Below are positions 17,001 to 25,617 of a stretch of DNA of 64,000 bases, piece after piece. The number at the start of each line of letters is the position of its first letter. The stretch's first letter is position 1. The notes under the pieces were generated by a model, which saw only the letters and a list, made by a program, of their open reading frames with translations, was not told where the DNA came from and did not search any database. The DNA comes from Candidatus Polarisedimenticolia bacterium (lineage in GTDB: Bacteria > Acidobacteriota > Polarisedimenticolia > Gp22-AA2): positions 124,001-188,000 of the forward strand of contig DASYUH010000032.1 in the NCBI GenBank assembly GCA_036001465.1, given 5' to 3'. The position numbers and the translations under genes were made by a program.

Positions 17001-17665
17001 ACGCCGTCCGAGCGGACCGCGTTCTGCGCGCCCTGGAGCTTCACATACCCGCCCTCGCGCAGCCCATCCAGGACGAATTGCACCGCCATCGTGGCGAGCA
17101 CCAGCCCCATGAGCCGACTGAGGACGTGGATGCCGGTCTTGCCGAGCACGCGCTGGAGAAGCGCCGAGTAGGTCAAGAGGACGTACGTGGCGATCCCCGT
17201 GAGAACGATGGCGACGTAGATCGGGACTGCGGAATCCCAGGAGGAGGTCGGCCGCATCAGCACCATGACGGTCGAGATGGCGCCGGGGCCTGCGAGCAGG
17301 GGGATCGCCAGCGGAGTGATCGAGATGTCCGTTTTCTCGATCCCCTCGCGGATTTCCTCGCTCCTCTCGCGGCTCGGCCTTTCGGCTCTCAGCATCTCCA
17401 GCGCGGTGAGGCCCAGCACGATGCCGCCGGCGATCCGGAACGCCGGAAGCGTCACGCCGAAGAGCCTCAGGATGAGCCCGCCGGCCGTCGCGAAGATGAC
17501 CAGGATGATGGTCGAGGCGACCGACGCCTTGAGCGCCATCGCGCGCCTTTTCCCGGGCGAATCGTCCGCCGTCATCGTGAGAAACGCGGGGATGGCCGCG
17601 AGCGGATCCACGATGAAGAAGATCGAGACGATGGGAATGAGCCAGCTGTCGACGAAGCTCGGCAT
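16997..17665 (-). CDS. MarC family integral membrane protein
   Basis: A 222-residue protein of the MarC (UPF0056) family with six predicted helices. Typical segments are IPIVSIFFIVDPLAAIPAFL near the N terminus, RIAGGIVLGLTALEML, and TPLAIPLLAGPGAISTVMVL. The family was once linked to antibiotic resistance, and its molecular role, possibly amino-acid export, is unsettled. It is the first gene of a two-gene unit with the EamA transporter (four-base overlap). ATG 17665 starts directly at the conserved MPSFVDSW segment. Confidence 0.88.
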   Translation of the reverse strand: MPSFVDSWLIPIVSIFFIVDPLAAIPAFLTMTADDSPGKRRAMALKASVASTIILVIFATAGGLILRLFGVTLPAFRIAGGIVLGLTALEMLRAERPSRERSEEIREGIEKTDISITPLAIPLLAGPGAISTVMVLMRPTSSWDSAVPIYVAIVLTGIATYVLLTYSALLQRVLGKTGIHVLSRLMGLVLATMAVQFVLDGLREGGYVKLQGAQNAVRSDGV

Positions 17666-17736
17666 GCAGGCGCGACTCTACCCGAAAGACCGCGGGCCGG
17701 CAACGGAAGCCCGGTTCCGCAGCCCGTTCGGACCGA

Positions 17737-18786
17737 TCAGGACGCTGGTGTGAAGACGGCGCGTGCGGCGGCGAGGGCCTGCTCCACCTGCGCGCCGCTG
17801 ACGTCGAGGTGGGTGACGGCCCGGATCGTGCGCGGACCCATGGCTCCCATCAGGATGCCCTGCGCGGCCAGCCGCTCCACCGCGGTGGGCGCGTCGAGCG
17901 CCCCCGTGACGTCGAAGTACACCAGGTTGGTCTCGACCGCGGCCGGATCGATGACGATCCCGGGAAGCGCGGACAGGCCCTCCGCGAGACGTCTGGCGTG
18001 CGCGTGATCCTCGGCCAGGCGATTCACGTGATGGCGCAGCGCATAGATGCCGCCGGCCGCGATGATGCCGGCCTGGCGCATGGCTCCGCCCATCTGCTGC
18101 TTCAGCCGCCAAGCCTCCGCGATGAACTCGCGCGAGCCGGCGAGAGCGGCGCCCACCGGCGCCCCCAGTCCCTTCGTGAAGTCGATCCAAGCAGAATCGA
18201 AGGGTTTTGCGAAGTCGCGTGCGGGGACCCCGCTCGCCACCACCGCGTTCATGAGGCGGGCGCCATCGAGGTGGGTGCGGAGACCATGCTCCCGCGCCAC
18301 GGCCGTCACCGCGCGCAGCCGCTCGAGCGGCCACACCGAGCCGCCCCCGAGGTTCGTGGTCTGCTCGACCCAGAGCAGCCGACTCCGAGGCATGTACCGG
18401 TTCTCGGGCCGGATGGCCGCTTTCACGGTGGCTTCGTCGAACTGGCCGCGCGGTCCCTCCAGGGCGCGAGCGTTGACGCCGGCCAGAGCCGCGGGCCCCC
18501 CCGCCTCGAAATGGAGGGGATGGGCGGTGGCGTGCGCGAGCATCTCATCGCCCGGGCGGCAGTGCACGCGCAGAGAAATCTCGTTGCACATGGTCCCCGA
18601 GGGCAGGAACACCGCCGCCTCCTTGCCCAGCAGCTCGGCCACCATCTCGACCAGAAGATTGACGGTGGGATCCTCGAGCTTCTGCTCGTCCCCGACCGCC
18701 GCCTCGCACATGAAGCGGCGCATCTCGGGCGTGGGACGCGTGACCGTATCGCTGTAGAGGTCGACCGCGATCGTGGAGGTCGTCAT
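17737..18786 (-). CDS. Low-specificity L-threonine aldolase (GntG-type PLP enzyme)
   Basis: A 349-residue fold-type I PLP enzyme that cleaves L-threonine or allo-threonine to glycine and acetaldehyde. Family marks are DLYSDTVTRPTPEMRRF at the N terminus, VNLLVEMVAELLGKEAAVFL, the Asp/Arg segment THLDGARLMNAVVASG, and the PLP-lysine motif DFTKGLGAPVG. Length and order match the family. The start is put at ATG 18786 (MTTSTIAVD), which fits the family N terminus; an upstream ATG would add nine residues. The MarC/EamA pair follows in the same direction after 71 bases and may be co-transcribed. Confidence 0.9.
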   Translation of the reverse strand: MTTSTIAVDLYSDTVTRPTPEMRRFMCEAAVGDEQKLEDPTVNLLVEMVAELLGKEAAVFLPSGTMCNEISLRVHCRPGDEMLAHATAHPLHFEAGGPAALAGVNARALEGPRGQFDEATVKAAIRPENRYMPRSRLLWVEQTTNLGGGSVWPLERLRAVTAVAREHGLRTHLDGARLMNAVVASGVPARDFAKPFDSAWIDFTKGLGAPVGAALAGSREFIAEAWRLKQQMGGAMRQAGIIAAGGIYALRHHVNRLAEDHAHARRLAEGLSALPGIVIDPAAVETNLVYFDVTGALDAPTAVERLAAQGILMGAMGPRTIRAVTHLDVSGAQVEQALAAARAVFTPAS

Positions 18787-18906
18787 GGCGCCCCATGCTA
18801 GCCGACGCCCCACGGCGCCCGCAACCCGGGCCGCTCCCCGTTCGGGGCCGATCCAGCGAGCCGCCCTCGGCCGGGGTTCGCCCTCCCGTCCGCGCGCGCT
18901 CCGGTC

Positions 18907-19185
18907 TCAGCCGCTCGTCCGGGGGCGCACCAGATGCAGCACCGTGACGAACAATGCGGCGCCGATGATCGACCAGACGATCGGGAACATCCTGTCGCCG
19001 ACGTGAAGCGGGAGAACTTCGCCGAGCCCGAGTGAGCGCGCCAGCCACGAACCGAACAGCGCGCCGACGAAGCCGAGCGCGATTGAAGTCAGGAAGCCCC
19101 GGTGCGAGTACCCGGCGATCGACTGGGCCAGGCTGCCGCAGATCCCCGCCACCAGGAGGAGAAGGAGAAAATCGAGCAGCGACAT
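18907..19185 (-). CDS. GlsB/YeaQ/YmgE-like stress-response membrane protein
   Basis: A 92-residue protein with three hydrophobic helices (LLDFLLLLLVAGICGSLAQS, ALGFVGALFGSWLAR, VWSIIGAALFVTVLHLV) and glycine-rich packing. This matches the small family once called transglycosylase-associated proteins (GlsB/YeaQ/YmgE), which are general stress membrane proteins of unknown mechanism. It starts four bases after the stop of the two-BON lipoprotein gene, so both are in one transcript, consistent with an envelope stress role. Confidence 0.78.
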   Translation of the reverse strand: MSLLDFLLLLLVAGICGSLAQSIAGYSHRGFLTSIALGFVGALFGSWLARSLGLGEVLPLHVGDRMFPIVWSIIGAALFVTVLHLVRPRTSG

Positions 19186-19189
19186 CCGC

Positions 19190-19738
19190 CTACCCTCTAC
19201 TGATGACCAGGTTGGGCTTGACGTCCCGGACGTGCTCCGTGGCGCGGGCGACCTCGACCGCGCGGTCCATCTGCTCCTGGCTGCCGACGCTTCCGGTCAG
19301 GAATACGACCCCCTCGCGAGTGTCGACGTCGATTTTCAGGCCCTTCACCTGCGGGTCCTCGAGGAGGCGGCTCTTGACCGCCGCGGTGATCACCGCATCG
19401 TCGATGTGCTCGCCTACGGTGCGGCCCGGTTCGGGCGCGTCTCCCGATGCGGCGCCGGTCTTCACGGCGAGCATGTCGACGACATTGTCGACGCCGCTCG
19501 TCGACCGGGCGATCTCGAGAGCTCGATCTTTCTCGGCCTGAGTGTCGAGATTGCCCGTCAGTGTCACGACCTTGTTCTGAGTGGACACTTCGATCTGCGA
19601 AGACTTCACGGTGGAGTCGACGGCCATGCTGGCCTTGATCTTCGCCGTGAGGACCGCATCGGGCTGCGCGCAGGAGAAGGTCAGGACCGCCAGAGCGAGG
19701 ACCGGCCACATGAATCTACGAAGCGTCATCGTCTTCAT
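19190..19738 (-). CDS. Lipoprotein with two BON domains (OsmY-like)
   Basis: A 182-residue envelope protein. The lipoprotein signal (MWPVLALAVLTFSCAQ) is followed by BON domain 1 (TAKIKASMAVDSTVKSSQIE, VVTLTGNLDTQ) and BON domain 2 (DDAVITAAVKSRLLEDPQVK, IDVDTREGVVFLTGSVGS), with a short linker rich in Pro/Gly. OsmY-type two-BON proteins protect the periplasm and outer membrane during osmotic stress and assist outer-membrane protein folding. GAAAGGAG precedes ATG 19738 by a normal distance. It forms an operon with the GlsB-like gene. Unlike soluble OsmY, it seems membrane anchored. Confidence 0.9.
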   Translation of the reverse strand: MKTMTLRRFMWPVLALAVLTFSCAQPDAVLTAKIKASMAVDSTVKSSQIEVSTQNKVVTLTGNLDTQAEKDRALEIARSTSGVDNVVDMLAVKTGAASGDAPEPGRTVGEHIDDAVITAAVKSRLLEDPQVKGLKIDVDTREGVVFLTGSVGSQEQMDRAVEVARATEHVRDVKPNLVISRG

Positions 19739-19904
19739 TTATGCTCCTTTCTGAAATCTGTCGCCTCCGTGTGACACGCGATCCATTCGGAACCGCCCGC
19801 CACGACGATTTCGACTGACATTCGACCTCGCGGCATAGACATTGCAACATCCATGCCCTCGAGCATGAAACAACCGCAGCAGATTCGGAATGGAGGTGAA
19901 TGCC

Positions 19905-20132
19905 ATGTCGCGAAAATCAAGTCGTCGAAAATATCCGCCCGAAGCCGCGCGCAAGGTCCAACGTGCGATGCACGAAATGAAGCGCGGCGGGTTGCGGTCA
20001 GGCAGATCTGGACGGACCGTCAGGCGGCGGGAACAGGCGATCGCGATCGGACTCTCGGAAGCGCGCCGCGCGGGAGCGAAGATCCCTGCCCCGCGTGCTC
20101 CGAACCGATCCCCCCGCGCCAGGAGAAGTTGA
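19905..20132 (+). CDS. Small basic DUF6496-like protein
   Basis: A 75-residue, strongly basic protein. Its centre matches the DUF6496 pattern: KVQRAMHEMKRGGLRSG followed by REQAIAIGLSEARRAGAKIP. The family is widespread, small and uncharacterised, and its basic helix-Gly-helix make-up suggests nucleic-acid binding. The start is ATG 19905 because GGAGGT lies seven bases upstream; the ATG at 19890 overlaps that ribosome site. It is transcribed divergently from the BON operon across a 166-bp gap and is followed 54 bases later by the cyanophycinase-like gene. Confidence 0.78.
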   Translation: MSRKSSRRKYPPEAARKVQRAMHEMKRGGLRSGRSGRTVRRREQAIAIGLSEARRAGAKIPAPRAPNRSPRARRS

Positions 20133-20186
20133 CGCGCCCCGGGCATTCCTGATTAACTCAGCGGACCTTACCAAAGGAGGTCCACC

Positions 20187-21221
20187 ATGCGCAACACGCC
20201 GCTTCACCCACTGGGCTTCATCGTCATCGCCTGCCTGTTCGTCCCGTCCCTCCAGGCCGCGCCGCGCCCCAAACCGGGATTCGAGGCCTTCATCGTCGGA
20301 AATCCCGCGGATGCTCCGGAGCCGTCGGGATTGAGCTCCGGGCTCGTTCTGATGGGGGGCGGCCTCGACGTGGACGAAGCGTACCAGTGGATGTGCCAGC
20401 GCGCCACGGGCGGCGATTTCGTGGTGATCCGCACCAGCGGGACGGACGCCTACAACCCGTACCTCCAGCAACTCTGTCCGCAGATGGATTCGATCGAAAC
20501 CATCATCATCACCACCACGACCGGCGCCAACTCCACCTACGTCAGGGATCACATCCACAACGCGGAGATCCTCTGGATCGCGGGCGGAGACCAGTCGACC
20601 TACACCGCCCTGTGGCGAGGCACGGCCGTGCAGACCGAGGTGAACTACCTCCTGAACACCAAGCAGGTTCCCGTGGGCGGGACGAGCGCGGGCCTCGCGG
20701 TGCTCAGCCAGTTCATCTACACGGGGGCCCTCGGCTCGGTGACCTCGAGCCAGGCGCTGGCGAATCCGTTCCATCGCTACGTCACGCTCGACCGCGACCT
20801 GTTCGATGTGGCGCTGGGGGCCGACAAGCTGTTCGATTCGCACTTCGTGACGCGAGATCGGATGGGGCGGACCATCGTCTTTTTGGCGCGCATCGTCGAC
20901 AACGGCTGGTCGGCGCAGCCTCGGGACATCGGCATCGACGAGCACACGGCGGTGCTCGTGATTCCGACCGGCATGGGCCCTACGGTCGGCACGGGCACCA
21001 TGGTCGGCACGGGCGCGGCGTACTTTCTGCAGGCGCCGGGCCCGGCGGAGGTCCTCGCGCCGAAGACCCCGCTGACCTATCACAACATCTCGGTCTACAA
21101 GGTCCCGCAGGGCGGCACGTTCAACCTGGTGGACTGGACCGGCACAGGCGGCGTCGCTTACACGCTCAACGTGGATGCAGGTGTACTGACATCGACCCAG
21201 GCCGGCGGCAACATCTATTGA
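20187..21221 (+). CDS. Exported cyanophycinase-like serine peptidase (family S51)
   Basis: A 344-residue protein of the class I glutamine amidotransferase-like peptidase S51 group. It has a signal peptide (FIVIACLFVPSLQAA), the strand-turn SSGLVLMGGGLDVDEAYQWM, IWIAGGDQSTYTALW-type region, the nucleophile elbow VGGTSAGLAVLSQF with the catalytic Ser, a following His/Arg segment DSHFVTRDRMGR, and IDEHTAVLV near the end. Cyanophycinases cut the storage polymer cyanophycin to Asp-Arg dipeptides; secreted relatives use external polymer. No cyanophycin synthetase is in the window, so extracellular scavenging fits better than storage turnover. AAAGGAGG precedes the ATG by six bases. Confidence 0.85.
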   Translation: MRNTPLHPLGFIVIACLFVPSLQAAPRPKPGFEAFIVGNPADAPEPSGLSSGLVLMGGGLDVDEAYQWMCQRATGGDFVVIRTSGTDAYNPYLQQLCPQMDSIETIIITTTTGANSTYVRDHIHNAEILWIAGGDQSTYTALWRGTAVQTEVNYLLNTKQVPVGGTSAGLAVLSQFIYTGALGSVTSSQALANPFHRYVTLDRDLFDVALGADKLFDSHFVTRDRMGRTIVFLARIVDNGWSAQPRDIGIDEHTAVLVIPTGMGPTVGTGTMVGTGAAYFLQAPGPAEVLAPKTPLTYHNISVYKVPQGGTFNLVDWTGTGGVAYTLNVDAGVLTSTQAGGNIY

Positions 21222-21332
21222 AAACAGCTCGAAAGGCATAGACCCGCCTCGACCTCTCTTCAGTTCAGGTTGGATGACGCGGGTGACCGGGCCGGGTATT
21301 CACGCCCGCCACCGCTGCGGCATAATCGTTCC

Positions 21333-22211
21333 ATGCCGTCGCATTCACCCTGGCGCGCTCCCAGGAGGCGTCCGCGAAGAAGGCGCGCGCCCTGGGTCCG
21401 GAGAACGACCGTCCGTCGCCTCGCGCGGTGGAGCCGGCGCCTGGTCCGGTCGGTACATCGCTCGATCGTGGCGCTGCAGTTCGCACCGCCTCTGGTCCGC
21501 GTCGTCGCGGGCGTGGTCGTCTTTCTGGCGGCGTGGGCGGTGGCCAATGCCGCGTACCAGGCGATCCTCAAGCCGACCGAGCTGTTCTTTCCGGTGAGCG
21601 GTGCGCTCGCCAAGACCCCCGCCGAGACCTGGCGGAGCTACGGGCCGCTCTTCTATGAGCACTCCACCGCCGTCATCACGCCTGCCTTCCTGGCCGCGCT
21701 CGCCCAGGTCGAAGGGTCGGGCAACCCCGTGGCGCGGACGTACTGGCGCTGGCGTCTGGCGCGGAATCCGTTCAAGGTGTACCAGCCGGCGTCGAGCGCG
21801 GTCGGCATGTACCAGATCACCGATGCGACCTTCAGCGAAGCGAAGCGTTACTGCATCCACGACCACGTGGTGGTCGAGGATGGCCCCTGGCTCGACCTGT
21901 CGTCCTGCTGGTTCAATGCCCTTTACACCCGCGTCGTGCCGAGCCACGCCATCGAGATGACGTCCGCCCTTCTGGATCGCAGCGTCGCGAGCGCCATCGG
22001 GCGTCATCGGGTCGCCGCCGCCACGCCCGAGCGCCAGCAGGACCTGGCCGCCGTGATCCACCTGTGCGGGCCGGGGGTCGGCGATGCCTATGCGGCGCGC
22101 GGCTTCCGTCCAGCCGCCCACCAGCGATGCGGCGACCACGACGTCGGCGCTTACCTCGGGCGGGTCAACGCGATGAAGCGGCGGTTCGCCCGCATGGGAG
22201 CGGCCGGCTAG
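21333..22211 (+). CDS. Membrane-anchored lytic transglycosylase-like (SLT) protein
   Basis: A 292-residue protein with a very Arg-rich N terminus, one transmembrane helix (VRVVAGVVVFLAAWAVANAA) and a lysozyme-like SLT domain: LAALAQVEGSGNPVAR with the probable catalytic Glu, and SAVGMYQITDATFSEAKRYC as the Gly-Tyr-Gln segment. It would cut peptidoglycan glycan strands on the periplasmic side, for turnover or insertion of envelope machines. The start is placed at ATG 21333, just before the basic stretch; an ATG 63 bases upstream lacks support. The three-Cys pattern (YCIHD, SSCWF, HLCGPG) suggests disulfides. It probably stands alone. Confidence 0.8.
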   Translation: MPSHSPWRAPRRRPRRRRAPWVRRTTVRRLARWSRRLVRSVHRSIVALQFAPPLVRVVAGVVVFLAAWAVANAAYQAILKPTELFFPVSGALAKTPAETWRSYGPLFYEHSTAVITPAFLAALAQVEGSGNPVARTYWRWRLARNPFKVYQPASSAVGMYQITDATFSEAKRYCIHDHVVVEDGPWLDLSSCWFNALYTRVVPSHAIEMTSALLDRSVASAIGRHRVAAATPERQQDLAAVIHLCGPGVGDAYAARGFRPAAHQRCGDHDVGAYLGRVNAMKRRFARMGAAG

Positions 22212-22392
22212 AGCGGAACGATCCGGCGGGGGGCCGGCGGGCGCTGCATGGCTTTTGCGTGCCCGGCTCCGGGGCCGCCTGCAGCAGGCGCGACGCAGAC
22301 CGCGCCTGGCGCAACCTCCTCGCCCTGTACAAAGCGGCCTTGTGATCGGCGGCTCGGAGCCTATAATTCCCGGACTCTGGGGGCCCAACGTG

Positions 22393-25300
22393 ATGCGACG
22401 GATTCGAGGCGTGCTCGTAGCTCTTGCGCTCGCGCTTGCCGCGCAGTCTGCCGGCACAACCGTTGCGCAGCCGATTCCCGAGACGATGTATCAGGGATTG
22501 CGCTGGCGCATGATCGGCCCGTTCCGCGGCGGGCGCAACCGCGCGGTCGCCGGCGTCCCGAGCCGGCCCGGCGTCTTCTACACGGGCGCGGTGAACGGCG
22601 GGGTCTGGAAGACCGACGACTACGGCCACACCTGGCGGCCGATCTTCGACGCCCAGCCGACCCAGTCGATCGGCGACATCGCGGTCGCTCCATCCGACCC
22701 GAGCATCGTCTACGTCGCCTCGGGGGAAGGGCTGCGCCGCCCGGACCTGTCGGTCGGAAACGGCATTTATCGATCGACCGACGCCGGCCTGACCTGGACC
22801 TATCTCAACGCCTTGCGCGACGGCCAGCAGATTCCCCAGCTGGCGATCCATCCGGACGATCCCGATCGGCTCTTCGCGGCCGTCCTGGGACATCCTTACG
22901 GGCCCAACGAGGAGCGCGGCATCTTCCGCTCGACCGACGGCGGCCGGAGCTGGACGAAGGTGCTGTACGTCGACGCGAACACCGGCGGGTACGACGTCGC
23001 CATCGATCCCTCGCGCCCCGGCATCGTGTATGCCACCCTCTTTGAATCGCGCCTGGCGCCGTGGGAAGACGGCAACCTGTACGGCGCCAAGGGGGGCGTC
23101 TTCAAGTCGACCGACGGCGGGGACACCTGGCGCCGGCTGACCAACGGACTCCCGGACAACCTCCTGCAGGCCAACATCGCGATCGCCCGCAGCCAGCCGA
23201 AGCGCCTCTATCTCACGTTCTCGACGACCGTGCCGAGCGAGTACGGCACCAACAAGGGGATGGGGTTCTACCGGTCGGACGACCGCGGCGAGAGCTGGAC
23301 CAAGGCGACCGACGACCCCCGTTCCGCGATGAAGATCGGCGGCGGCGATCTGCCCATCGCCGAGGTCGATCCGGCCGACCCGGACGTCGTGTACAGCTGC
23401 GGCATCGTCCTGGGAAAATCCAGCGACGGCGGCACGACCTGGTCGAGCTTCAAGGGAGCGCCGGGCGGCGACGACTACCAGAACCTGTGGATCAACCCGG
23501 GCAACCACGACATCATGCTGCTCGCCTCCGATCAAGGCACGGTGGTCACGGTCAACGGGGGCAGGACGTGGAGCTCGTGGTACAACCAGCCCACCGCGCA
23601 GCTGTACCACGCGATCACCACCAGCGAGTGGCCGTACAAGGTGTGCGGCGGCCAGCAGGAGAGCGGCTCCGTCTGCATCACCAGCCGGGGCAACGACGGA
23701 TTCATCTCGAATCGCGACTGGCACCCGGTGAACGTGATCGAGTACGGATACGTCGCGCCCGATCCGCTGAATCCCGACATCATCTTCGGCGCCGGCCGCA
23801 CCACCGTCACCCGGTACGACTGGAAGACCGGGCAGACCCGGAACATCACGCCGCTGCCGGTCAAGGGGGACTACCGCGCCGAGCGCACCGAGCCGCTGGT
23901 CTTCTCTCCGATCGACAAGCGCACGCTCTATTACGCGACCAACGTCCTGTTCCGGACGACCGACTACGGAGAAACCTGGAAGATCATCTCCCCCGACCTG
24001 TCGCATCCGAGCCCGGGCATCCCTCCCGGAGTCGGCGGCATGGCCGACGGCGACAAGGCCGCCGCCAGGAAGCGCGGCGCCATCTACTCCGTCGCGCCGT
24101 CGTTCAAGGCCATCAACACCATCTGGGCGGGGAGCGACGACGGCCGAATCTGGATCACGCGAAACGGCGGCGGGAGCTGGAAGGACATCACCCCTCCCGG
24201 GGTGAAGCCGTGGAACAAGGTCACCCAGATCGAGGCCTCGCACTTCGACGACCACACCGCGTACGCCTCGGTCAGCGGCTTCCGCGTCGACGACCTCGCG
24301 CCGCGCATCTACCGCACCCGCGACGGCGGGCGCACCTGGCAGCTCATCGTCGAGGGCCTCGACCCCTCGCCGGTGAACACCGTTCGGGAGGATCCCGTCC
24401 GGAAGGGGCTGCTCTTTGCCGGCACCGAAACCGGCGTCTGGGTCTCGTTCGACGACGGCGGCCGGTGGCAGCCGCTGCAGCTCAACCTGCCGCACAGCTC
24501 GATGCGCGATCTCTGGATCCACGACAGCGACCTGATCGTCGCAACCCACGGCCGTTCGTTCTGGATCCTCGACGACATCTCGCCGCTGCGCCAGGCCACG
24601 GCCGCCGCGGCGGGCAGTGACCTGCTGTTCGCTCCGGCGGCCGCAATCCGCGCCCCGCAGTCGACCTACGCCGAGACGCCGATCCCACCCGACGAGCCGC
24701 TGGCGCAGAATCCGCCCAGCGGCGCGGTGATCGACTATTACCTCGCCCGGCCGGCGTCCGGTGCCGTGATGATCGACATTCTCGACGACACCGGGAAAAT
24801 CCTTCGCACCTTCGCGGGCGATGATCCGCCGGAGCTGTCGCCCGAGGAGCTCAGGAAGCAGCTGATCCCTCCGTCCTGGGCGCGCGGGCCCGGGAACCCG
24901 GAGACCTCGGCCGGCATGCACCGCTTCGTGTGGGACCTGCATTACGAAAAGCCCGTGTCGGTGACGCACGAGTACCCGATCACGGCGGTGCCGGGCGACA
25001 CCCCGCGCCATCCCCTCGGCCCGGTGGCGGTCCCGGGCCGGTACACCGTGCGGCTCACGGCCGGCGGCCGGTCGCACAGGGCGCCGCTCATCGTGAAGCT
25101 CGATCCACGCGTGAAGACCTCACAAGCCGGACTCCAACGGATGTTCGCGCTGCAGAAGAGGCTGGCAAGTCTCGTGGATCGCAGCTCGCGGGCGATCCTG
25201 CAGGCGAGGTCGCTGCAGGAGCAGGCGGCCAGGCTCGAGCCGAAGGGCGTCCTCGCCGAGGCGCTCAAGGCGTTCACTTCGCAGGCGTCGACGGCGCTCG

Positions 25301-25596
25301 AGGGACCGGAGAATCCGCCGGCGGGCGTACCGAAGCCGATCGGCCTGAACAGCGTGAACGACGACGCGTACTCGGTCTACGGCATCGTCAGTCAGGTCGA
25401 CGCGGCGCCGACCGCAGCCCAGCTTGCCGCGACGGCAAGGATCGAGCGTGACCTCCCGGCGGCCCTCGGTGTCTGGGAGAGGATCCTGAAGACCGACCTC
25501 CCGGCGCTCAACTCCGATTTGAGGCAGGCGGGGCTGCGCGAGCTCGATCCGGCGCAGGGTCCCCGGGACGGCGAAAACCAGCGGAACGAGGAGTAG
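22393..25596 (+). CDS. Exported sortilin/VPS10-like BNR-repeat propeller protein
   Basis: A 1,067-residue exported protein. A signal peptide (VLVALALALAAQSAGTTVAQ) leads into a long series of BNR/sialidase-like blades with Asp-box motifs (STDAGLTWTYL, STDGGRSWTKV, TDYGETWKI, TRDGGRTWQL), the architecture of the VPS10/sortilin-like glycosidase-fold proteins abundant in Acidobacteriota and Gemmatimonadota. Residues beyond about 770 form a non-propeller tail with beta domains and a helical segment (LQARSLQEQAARLEPKG). No glycosidase catalytic set is evident, so it may bind rather than cut. It is convergent with the S9A peptidase gene, 21 bases between stops; both handle exported proteins or peptides. 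Confidence 0.84.
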   Translation: MRRIRGVLVALALALAAQSAGTTVAQPIPETMYQGLRWRMIGPFRGGRNRAVAGVPSRPGVFYTGAVNGGVWKTDDYGHTWRPIFDAQPTQSIGDIAVAPSDPSIVYVASGEGLRRPDLSVGNGIYRSTDAGLTWTYLNALRDGQQIPQLAIHPDDPDRLFAAVLGHPYGPNEERGIFRSTDGGRSWTKVLYVDANTGGYDVAIDPSRPGIVYATLFESRLAPWEDGNLYGAKGGVFKSTDGGDTWRRLTNGLPDNLLQANIAIARSQPKRLYLTFSTTVPSEYGTNKGMGFYRSDDRGESWTKATDDPRSAMKIGGGDLPIAEVDPADPDVVYSCGIVLGKSSDGGTTWSSFKGAPGGDDYQNLWINPGNHDIMLLASDQGTVVTVNGGRTWSSWYNQPTAQLYHAITTSEWPYKVCGGQQESGSVCITSRGNDGFISNRDWHPVNVIEYGYVAPDPLNPDIIFGAGRTTVTRYDWKTGQTRNITPLPVKGDYRAERTEPLVFSPIDKRTLYYATNVLFRTTDYGETWKIISPDLSHPSPGIPPGVGGMADGDKAAARKRGAIYSVAPSFKAINTIWAGSDDGRIWITRNGGGSWKDITPPGVKPWNKVTQIEASHFDDHTAYASVSGFRVDDLAPRIYRTRDGGRTWQLIVEGLDPSPVNTVREDPVRKGLLFAGTETGVWVSFDDGGRWQPLQLNLPHSSMRDLWIHDSDLIVATHGRSFWILDDISPLRQATAAAAGSDLLFAPAAAIRAPQSTYAETPIPPDEPLAQNPPSGAVIDYYLARPASGAVMIDILDDTGKILRTFAGDDPPELSPEELRKQLIPPSWARGPGNPETSAGMHRFVWDLHYEKPVSVTHEYPITAVPGDTPRHPLGPVAVPGRYTVRLTAGGRSHRAPLIVKLDPRVKTSQAGLQRMFALQKRLASLVDRSSRAILQARSLQEQAARLEPKGVLAEALKAFTSQASTALEGPENPPAGVPKPIGLNSVNDDAYSVYGIVSQVDAAPTAAQLAATARIERDLPAALGVWERILKTDLPALNSDLRQAGLRELDPAQGPRDGENQRNEE

Positions 25597-25617
25597 CTCA
25601 TCCCCTGTCCCCGGGCG

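Noticed and set aside
22165-25077. Open frame of 970 codons opposite the sortilin-like propeller gene
   Set aside because: Same antisense effect. The plus strand shows repeated Asp-box blades and a signal peptide.
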